Source of the DNA: an uncultured Synechococcus sp.
GTDB taxonomy: Bacteria > Cyanobacteriota > Cyanobacteriia > Phormidesmidales > Phormidesmidaceae
Direction of reading: 5' to 3'
Length of the DNA: 64,000 nucleotides
NCBI GenBank assembly: GCA_937911865.1
Contig: CALDSK010000278.1
Span: forward strand, 51,882-115,881
In this document: piece after piece, positions 31,401 to 38,800 of the stretch
Layout: every line of letters starts with the position of its first letter
Position numbering within the stretch: the stretch's first letter is position 1
Notes under the pieces: model-generated
The model's input: the letters and a program-made list of their open reading frames with translations, nothing else
Told to the model about the DNA's origin: nothing
Database searches by the model: none
Made by a program: the position numbers and the translations under genes

Positions 31401-32891
31401 AATGGCTACCGCGTTGAGCTAGGTGAAATTGAGAGCGCCTTGCAGCAGTACTCGGCAATTGAAATAGCTGTGGTAGAAGCTATTGGCACACCGCCTGAAC
31501 TCATCGCTTACGTCGTGCCTCAGCTGAATGCTGTTGAGAATACGCTCAGCCAACCTCTAGCAAAATTAGACTTTAAGCAACAGCAGCTAGGCATTCGTGA
31601 GCTTTCAGAGCAAGCACATGAACAGTCGATTGTTTTGCCTACTGCACCCTCAACTGCAGCGTCTGAAGAGAGATTCCTGAGGCGGCAAAGCCATCGCCAG
31701 TTTCTTCTTCAACCGATTGCGCTAGCGTCTTTTAGTCATTTTCTCAGCGCGCTGAGCGGTCACACTTTGCACGATTCACCGATACCTAAATACCGCTATG
31801 CCTCTGCGGGAAGTCTCTACCCGATACAGACTTATATACAGATAAAAGAAAGCCGAATTGAGAATCTTCCGCCTGGCTGGTATTACTATCACCCAACTCA
31901 GCACCGTTTAGTAACGCTTTCTGTTAAAGATAAAGAGAGCGCATTAGATGTAAATAGAGACCTATACGGACCCAATCAACAGCTGCATCGGGATAGCGCC
32001 TTCTCGATTTTCCTCGTGGCAAATATGGATGCGATCGCGCCTATCTACGGTGATAAAGCCAGAGACTTTTGTTTGATTGAGACTGGCTATATAGGCCAGC
32101 TCTTAATGGAACAGGCCGCTGACTTCGATTTAGGGCTCTGTCCTATTGGCGGATTTGACAGCCAAGTACTGATGAAGACGCTAAACCTATCGGCGCAGCA
32201 TCAGCCGCTTCATGCCCTAGTTGGCGGTGCCATTGATCCTAATTGGAATCAGCAGTGGATGGCTATCAATCAATCATCAAAGGCTACAGCCGATACGCTC
32301 ACCAACAAACTGACGACTTCACTTAAGCAGCACTTGGCAAACAAGTTGCCTAGCTACATGGTGCCGACACGCTACCAAATACTCAGCAGCCTACCCCTCA
32401 CAGCTAACGGAAAAGTAGATAGAAAGGCATTGCCTAGACCTCAGCTAGGCAAACAAACAAAATATATAGCGCCAACAACACCAACAGAAGAACGTATTGT
32501 TAGTTTATGGCAAACACTGCTAGAAACAGAAAAAGTCGGCATACAGGATAATTTCTTTGAGATAGGCGGCAACTCCTTAAGTGCTATGCAGCTACTCTCA
32601 CAGCTGCAAAATACCTTTTCAATAGAACTCACGGTTACTCAGCTTTTTGGCGCACTGACCCCAGCTTTACAGGCCGAGTTAATCGACAAACTCAGCGTGA
32701 GTCAATGTGAGAATACTCAGACTGCTGAACAGCAGAGCGCGAGTCAATCAGCTGGTGATACGATTCCTCGCAGGCGTAAGACTATTTCTTCGTCCAACGG
32801 TTTACCTAACGTGGGCGAGCTATCAGACGAAGCGGTAAGCGATCTGTTAGGTCAGCTACTTGCTACAGACAGTCAGGAGGTGAGCGAATGA
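25461..32891 (+). CDS. NRPS C-A-PCP-Cy-A-Ox-PCP: Ala then Cys to thiazole
   Basis: A 2476-residue bimodule. The first C domain (HHIISDRWS, about 183) receives the polyketide. A1 pocket residues read D-L-F-N-N-A-L-T-Y-K, matching the known Ala pocket of a microcystin McyA domain; PCP1 Ser is at about 1040. The second module opens with a heterocyclisation domain: TDIQQAYWIGR, and FDVLIGDAWS (about 1241), which has the DxxxxD form instead of HHxxxD. A2 reads D-L-Y-N-L-S-L-I-W-K, a Cys pocket. A nitroreductase-like McbC/Ox domain (about 2060-2265; YRYASAGSLYPIQTY, IETGYIGQLLMEQA) is inserted between motifs A8 and A10 (NGKVDRK, Lys about 2318). The PCP is FFEIGGNSL (Ser about 2372). Cys should be cyclised to thiazoline and oxidised to thiazole with FMN. 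Confidence 0.96.
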   Translation: MSQFYQQLATLTPEQRALLAQKLAAKGLEKGLKTLGASAIPSITDRDQPLPLSFAQQRLWFVQQLDPQNTAYNVASVLRLEGALDISALEKSLSALVERHETFRTHFELRTDENGQQQPVQVISSPRPVHLEVEACLGVESQTAVEKKIAALTQQPFDLSQPLLRTALLQVAADSYLLVLTTHHIISDRWSVMVFLREMTLLYRAFSQGQLSPLAPLKVQYADWAVWQRQQLKGEKLTAQIDYWQRQLSGELPVLDLPFDRSYGAIATYEGSQVPFTLSQSLSQKLKTLSRDYSTTLFTLLLTALKVLLHRYTNSDDVVIGSDIANRDRIETESLIGLLVNTLVFRSDLSNNPRFCDLLQQVRDTVLDGLAHKDLPFEKLVEVINPERHLSQMMPLFQIKLDLQQVDVKPMMLDGLTITRYPLPETQAKYELRLNLQDTPEGITGQAEYNSDLFDRSTILRMLTHFETLLSDLIESPEKQLSELSLLSVEEKSQLAKWNQTQKAYPTAQCVHQLFEAQVEKTPDAIAITDGQKSLSYAELNATANQLAHHLRGIGIRASADTPQTVGICLERSCEMVVALLATLKAGAAYVPLDPAYPSERLAFIAKDAQLSALLVRGEVATLETESSVTVVDIANVSKKLSTANLDTRISPKALSYIIYTSGSTGRPKGVAIQHRNTVALLHWAKEQFSSAELSGVLASTSICFDLSIFEIFVPLSWGGCVIVVENALALPQCVSPVAVSLLNTVPSILTQLLKVSPLPTSIQTVNLAGEALPVSLVQQLQQIPHVSKIYNLYGPSEDTTYSTCTPLHKRTFTAADTHVPIGRPIDNTQAHVLDRYGQLVPVGIAGELHLGGAGVAQGYLNRPKLTAEQFVSGCYKTGDRARYLPNGDLQFLGRLDNQVKIRGFRIEIGEIEAALCQQDEVQAAVVTTTDDEGKQLVAYVVVQKPAQKDALMRQLRHDLAQHLPAYLIPTRWVALDKLPQLPNGKVDRRALPKPDAQASQAYVAPRSALEKTLASIWRNVLNKEKIGIYDNFFELGGHSLLAIQIVAQAESELQRQVPLRAFFQSPCVAELAQYIEEKRQENRKENEQSIHSNSSRSEIEPDASQRHQPFPLTDIQQAYWIGRSQAFELGNIGTHGYREIEAKGLGIERIEQALNLLIERHDMLRAVVKPDGQQVILPEVPGYKIQISDLSECSKDERFEAFAAFRNRLAHQVFTPEQWPLFNIEAALLPGDKVRFFVSFDVLIGDAWSFQLLGKEMAQLIKGEALPSISLSFRDYVVAQQAFQETSAYDEALSYWQSRISTLPSAPALPLTTAPSQIKVPRFERWSGRLEAADWKRLKHLANEASLTPSGVVLAAFSEVLTAWSQSPRFTLNLTLFDRLPLHPEVNRIVGDFTASTLLAIDNSAHESFTERARRLQAQLWEDLDNRAVSGVRVLRELARAQANNGAAKGTGVLMPVVFTSTLNQIIPQTESRAWQTETVYSVSQTSQVYLDHQVSEIAGALVFNWDAIADLFPENLLDDMFTAYHQLLHQLAKDASYWQDTPRLSPTHQALALNQTQKTFPNGDALLHQLFFEQAKQQPEHSAVITPSRTLSYQEIAARSHALSLQIQSLGVQPNQLVAVSIEKGWQQVVAVLGILKAGAAYVPIDPSLPQARRQQMLADTAAEIVVTDEDNNLDWPDELTQLYVGEKAVKSFLDFDRDLNTGTVQKATDLAYIIYTSGSTGKPKGVMIDHRGAVNTILDINQRFGVKSSDRTFALSSLSFDLSVYDIFGTLAAGATIVIPAAEQAKNPTHWRQLLAKHGVTIWNTVPALMQLLVTALSTTKSDNSYSLRLALLSGDWIPLTLPHQIKQHFPAAQAISLGGATEAAIWSIFYPIGSIDPTWRSIPYGRPLSNQQWYVLDEHLQLRPPLVPGQLYIGGKGVAKGYWNRPLLTAERFIANPFADANATESTVLYKTGDLGRYLPDGNIEFLGREDFQVKVNGYRVELGEIESALQQYSAIEIAVVEAIGTPPELIAYVVPQLNAVENTLSQPLAKLDFKQQQLGIRELSEQAHEQSIVLPTAPSTAASEERFLRRQSHRQFLLQPIALASFSHFLSALSGHTLHDSPIPKYRYASAGSLYPIQTYIQIKESRIENLPPGWYYYHPTQHRLVTLSVKDKESALDVNRDLYGPNQQLHRDSAFSIFLVANMDAIAPIYGDKARDFCLIETGYIGQLLMEQAADFDLGLCPIGGFDSQVLMKTLNLSAQHQPLHALVGGAIDPNWNQQWMAINQSSKATADTLTNKLTTSLKQHLANKLPSYMVPTRYQILSSLPLTANGKVDRKALPRPQLGKQTKYIAPTTPTEERIVSLWQTLLETEKVGIQDNFFEIGGNSLSAMQLLSQLQNTFSIELTVTQLFGALTPALQAELIDKLSVSQCENTQTAEQQSASQSAGDTIPRRRKTISSSNGLPNVGELSDEAVSDLLGQLLATDSQEVSE

Positions 32892-35800
32892 GTCCTGTAA
32901 ATTCTCCTGATATCTCTAAGCTCACCGCTGAGCAAAAGCGTGTTCTGCTCGCTCAGCTAATGCAGCAACAGGCCGCTCAGCTCGCCCCTTCTCATACCGC
33001 GCCACTATCGTTTGCACAGCAGCGTCTTTGGTTTATTGATCAGCTTCAGCCCGGTCAAACGGTGTATACCATTCCGGCAGCGCTAAGGCTGCAAGGGCAA
33101 CTGCAAGTTGATGTTTTGCAGCGCTGCCTGGATGAAATTATTGCTCGTCATGAGGTGCTGCGAACTCGGTTTGTTGTCGCTGAAGGAGAGCCTGTACAGA
33201 AGGCTGTTCTTCAACAGAAGATTGAGCTATCAGTGATTGAAATAGCGGATATATCTAGTGAATCAGCCGTTGAATCAGCAGAGGTCGAACTCGCAGCATC
33301 TGATTCTGTTCTTTCTCAGCTGCGGCCTTATCTTCAGTCGCTAGTGGCGAAACCTTTTGACTTGGCAACAGGGCCTCTGCTGCGCGCGCAATTGATTAAG
33401 CTCAGCGAGCATGATTACGTGTTAGCCGTCACTGTTCATCACATTGTTGCAGACTACTGGTCGCTTAAGGTGCTGATGAAAGAGATCGCGCTGCTGTATC
33501 AGGCTTTTTCACATCAACAGCCTTCGCCACTGCCCGAGCTGCCTATTCAGTACGGTGACTATGCCCAATGGCAACGCGACCAGCAGTCAGCTTCAGAAAA
33601 AGAGACCCAGTTCAACTATTGGCTTACAAAACTTGCTGAACCGCCCGCTGTTTTACAATTGCCGACTGACTATTCTCGCCCAGCGGTACAGCGTTTTAGG
33701 GGGGCAAGACATCGCTTCTCGCTCTCCTTGGCGCTATCAGATGCGTTGGCTTCGCTGGCTCAGCGATCGCAAGCGACTCTGTTTATGACGCTACTAGCAG
33801 CTTTTAACGTGCTGTTGTACCGATACTCGAATCAAGCCGATATCTTGGTTGGTTCTACGGTGAGCAACCGAGATCGGACCGAAATAAAAGAGTTGATTGG
33901 CCTGTTCGTCAATAATTTGGTTTTTCGCTCAACGCTTAGCGCCGAATACTCTTTTGAGCAGCTGCTACAGCAGGTAAAGGAAACTGCGCTTGCCGCCTAT
34001 GGCCACAAAGACATTCCGTTTGAACAGATTGTTGATGCGTTGCAAATAGACAGACAGCTGAGCCACAACGCGCTGTTTCAGGTAATGTTTATTCTCCACA
34101 ACACACCAACGTCGTCTTTCTCGCTGCCATCGCTGACGGTCTCTGCGCTAGATTTAGATAACAGCGCTGCTAGATTTGACCTCAGCCTAGATATGTACGA
34201 AAACGAATCTGGCTTGACTGGCGTTTTTGAATACAGCACAGACTTATTTAAGCCAAGTACAATCGCGCGACTCTGCGGTCACTTTACAACGCTACTACAG
34301 GAGATTGTTGCTACCCCAGATGCGGCTATCGGTTCACTGCCCATGCTCGCATTGGCAGAGGTTCAGAGTCTCGATCAGTGGAACAAAACAGCTGTAGAGA
34401 TACCGCATCAGTGCGCCCATGAGATAATAGAAGCTCAAACGGAGAAAACACCAGAGGCAATCGCACTTTTAGTTGACCCTGTCCTAGCCGACTATTCCTC
34501 GCAGGTTCTTTTACCCGAGCAGCCTTGGACCTACCGGCTGCTTAACGCCAGAGCGAATCAACTGGCGCACTATCTGAAGACCCAAGGCGTCAGTACTGGC
34601 GAGCGAATTGCGATCGCTATCAACCGTTCAGCCGAGCTGGTGGTTGCTATGCTGGCGGTACTAAAGCTAGGTAGCGCTTATATTCCACTAGACCCGACAC
34701 ATCCAGAATCGCGATTGCAGTATGTCTTATCAGATGCTGGTGTTTCTCTCGTGCTAGAGTCAGACGCCTCGCTAGGAGGACTCGCCTCGAATTGTTCTAC
34801 GCTCGATATCAAATGTCTTGCTCAGGACATAGACCAGCAGTCTACAGAAAATCTCTCCATTTCAGTCAGCCCTGACGATCTTGCTTACATCATCTATACC
34901 AGCGGCAGCACGGGCCAGCCAAAAGGCGTTCCCATTCGGCACCGCAGCCTCGCGAATCTGTTGGCGGCAATGGCAAACGCGCCTGGTATTGAGACAGAAG
35001 ATGTCTTTTTAGCCGTGACAACAGTTGCTTTTGATATTGCAACCTTAGAGCTGTTGCTGCCGCTAACAGTTGGCGCAAGACTAGCGATCGCTAGCGCTGA
35101 GACTGTTCGAGATAGCGATCGCATGATCGCCCAGCTAGAAAGCGGTGAGATTACCCTTATGCAGGCAACGCCTGCCACCTGGCGCATGCTGCTAGATTCT
35201 GGCTGGAGAGGGTGTGCTAATCTCAAGATTCTTTGTGGCGGTGAAGCTCTAGGTCTAGCGCTTGCACGGCAGCTTCTATCCTGCGGCAAAGAACTCTGGA
35301 ATCTCTACGGCCCGACTGAAACAACTATCTGGTCTGCGGCTATTCAGCTGAATGAAGAGATTTTAGACAAAGGCTTCGTCCCAATCGGCTCACCTATCGA
35401 CAACACAACCTTCCACATTCTGGACCAACAGCAGCAGCTTGTTCCTATGGGTGTGCCTGGTGAGTTGTACATTGGTGGCTTAGGCCTGAGCTCTGCCTAC
35501 CTCAACCGGCCAGCACTAACCGCTGAGCGGTTTATCTCTCATCGGGGTGAAACCCTCTATAAGACCGGAGATCTCGTTCGCCGCCATGCTAGCAATACGC
35601 TAGAGTACATGGGCCGCCTTGACCATCAGATAAAGCTGCGCGGCTATCGCATAGAGCTTGGTGAAATTGAAGCTGTTCTTAATCAGCACGACGATGTCGA
35701 GCAGTCTGTGGTTGTGCTCCGTACCAGCGAGAGTGGTGAACCTCAGTTGACTGCCTATTGCAAAGTTTGGCCTGATGTTGAGCTAGGCGTTAATCCTATT

Positions 35801-38800
35801 AACCTGCAGCAGGATATTGGTAAACGGCTACCGGCTTACATGCTGCCAACTGCCTACGTATTGCTGTCTGATTTTCCGCTAACGCCAAACGGCAAAATAG
35901 ACCGCAAGGCGCTGCCGGAACCCAGAGAAAATCACTCCAATACAGAGTTAGTACTCCCTCAAACGCCAACAGAACAGATAGTTGCCACTATCTGGGCAGA
36001 GGTTCTAGGCGTCTCTACTGTCAGCACTACCGAAAACTTTTTCGAGATTGGCGGTCACTCTCTCTTAGCCGCTCGGATGATTGCCCGGCTCCAGCCTGTT
36101 TTTAATGTCAGCATACCTTTAAGTGCGCTATTCGCAGCGCCCACGCTCTCGGCCTTCGCCGCGACTATTGACACTACTTTACAAGGTAATGACTTTGCGC
36201 CTGTTCAGGCAGTCGACCGGGCACAGCCATTGCCATTATCATACGCTCAGCAGCGCCAGTGGGTACTCTCCCAGTTAGAACCCGACAGCGGTTTTTACAA
36301 TATTCCAGCCGCGGTGCGTTTAGAAGGCGCGCTTTCACTGCCGCGATTAGAAGAGACTTTGGCTTTTCTGTGCGATCGCCATGAAGAACTACGCACTGTA
36401 TTTATATCTGATGATGGCAAGGCAAAGCTAGAAATTTTGCCAGCGGTCACACCCGTTGTCTCTTTTGTCGATGCTAGAGAGAGCATGCTGTCCGAGTTGC
36501 AGGTCAAAGCTAGGCTCGCTGCCGCTGCGAGAGAGCCTTTTGATTTAGGAATGGCTCCACTGATGCGAGTTGAGATTGTTCGTACAGCAAAGCAAACTTA
36601 TTTTGTTCTACTGGTATTACACCATATTATTGCTGATGCTGATTCAATCAATATATTGTTGCGAGAGATGGTCTCTGCCTACAATCAGCTGTTGGAGAAC
36701 ACCACCGTTGCCCTACCTGCTCTACCTTTGCAGTATGTGGACTACGCAAGATGGCAACAGCGCCTTGATACTACCCATCAGCTGGAATACTGGAAAGCAC
36801 AGCTGCAATCTCTACCGCCTTTGTTAGCGTTGCCGACTGACTATGTTAGACCTGCTACGCAGCAGTTCGAGGGTGACAGCTATCGATTTACACTGACGTC
36901 TCAGCAAACAGAAGCTGTCAGGCAGCTAGCGCAACAGCATAGCGCAACACTGTTTATGACCCTGATGGCCGTCTTTCAAAGTCTGCTACACCGCTATAGT
37001 ACTGGTGCAGACGGTGGCGCAGAAAGTTTGGTGGTAGGGACGCCCATTGAGAGTCGTCCGCAGGCATCTTTAGAAAACGTCTTAGGAATGTTTGTGAACA
37101 CGCTTGTCCTGCGAGGCGACTTTTCAAAAGAGATTACCTTTGCTGAATTCTTAGCGCAGATTCGCTCTACTGCGATCGCAGCCTACGCCAACCAAGACAT
37201 TCCGTTTGAGCAGCTGTTAGACGTTCTAGATGTGCCTCGTAACTGGAGCCATTCACCCCTATTCCAGGTAATGTTTATTTGGCGAGCGGCTAAGCCAACC
37301 CGCTCAAAACAAAACGCTTCAAACTCTGCTGAGTCAAGCCATCTGCTAAATTGGCAACCCGTCCAGCTTGACAACAATACAACCAAAGTAGACCTGACGC
37401 TCTCTATGTCTGAGGAGACTGCCGCAGAAGGGGCCTATATCAGCGGTAAGTTCGAGTATCGCAAGGATCTGTTTAAGGCAGGCACGATTGAAAGGATGGC
37501 GGACGCTTTCTGTACGCTGCTAGACGCTGTTGTTAAAACGCCAGATAGGCCTATTCAGCAGCTGTCATTGGTTAGTAACAGACAGAAGAAACAGCTGAAA
37601 CTATGGAACGACACCTCACGCAGTTATCCCTCTGAGCTATGCCTGCATCAGCTGATTGCGCAGCTGATGGAAAGATCACCTGAGGCACCTGCTCTCATCA
37701 CGTCTACTCACACTCTTTCCTACCGAGAGCTAGATGCCAAAGCGAATCGTCTAGCGGGCCAGCTACAGACATTAAAGCTAAGTCCCGATTCTAGAGTTGG
37801 CATTTGTTTAGACCGTTCAGCAAATTTAATTATTGCCATCCTAGCCGTCCTCAAAGCGGGTGCTGCCTACGTCCCGCTAGACCCTTGCTATCCATCTGAC
37901 AGACTGACCTACATTTTGGAAGACGCTCAGGTCTCTGTCGTTATTACTCAATCTGACTACGAGACGCTGGTCAAAAGAGACGCTCGGACTATATTGCTAG
38001 ATTCTCAGGAATTGCCGACAGCTAGCGACTATTTAGTCTCTTCTATAGAAACTACGCACAACAACCTCGCATACATCATTTACACCAGTGGCAGCACCGG
38101 TAAACCGAAAGGTGTCGCTATTGAGCATCGCAGTCCGGTTGCGCTAGTTCAGTGGGTAATCGATACATACTCACCCGCTCAACTATCAGGCGTACTTGCA
38201 GCAACCTCTGTTTGTTTCGATCTCTCCATTTTTGAAATATTTGTTCCGCTTAGCTGCGGGGGATGTGTGATTCTTTCAGAAAACGTTTTACAGCTGCCGG
38301 AGCTAATAGCTGCTGACAAGGTTACTTTAATCAATACGGTACCTACTGCGGTCGCAGAACTCATTCGCATCAACGGCATTCCAAGCAGCGTTTCTACTAT
38401 CAATCTTGCGGGAGAGCCCATTCCGTCATCTTTGGTCAAACAGCTGTATGCTGTGGAGTCAGTCCAACAGGTTTTCAACCTGTACGGACCTTCAGAAGAT
38501 ACAACTTACTCTACCCACACATTGCTTTCTTTAGCAGAAACCGAAAGAGGTCTCACCGTTCCTATCGGTCGTCCTATTGCAGGCACTCAAGCATATGTTC
38601 TAGATAATCAGAAAAGCCTTGTTCCTATAGGAATGCCTGGTGAACTCTACCTGGCTGGAGACGGACTTGCTCGTGAATATTGGAATCGGCCCGCGCTGAC
38701 AAAAGAGCGATTTGTTGATTGCGATTTTGCTGTTGATGAAGCTGTTGATAAGACTGTTGATAAGAAAACAAGTGTCACGCTCTACAAAACTGGAGATTTA

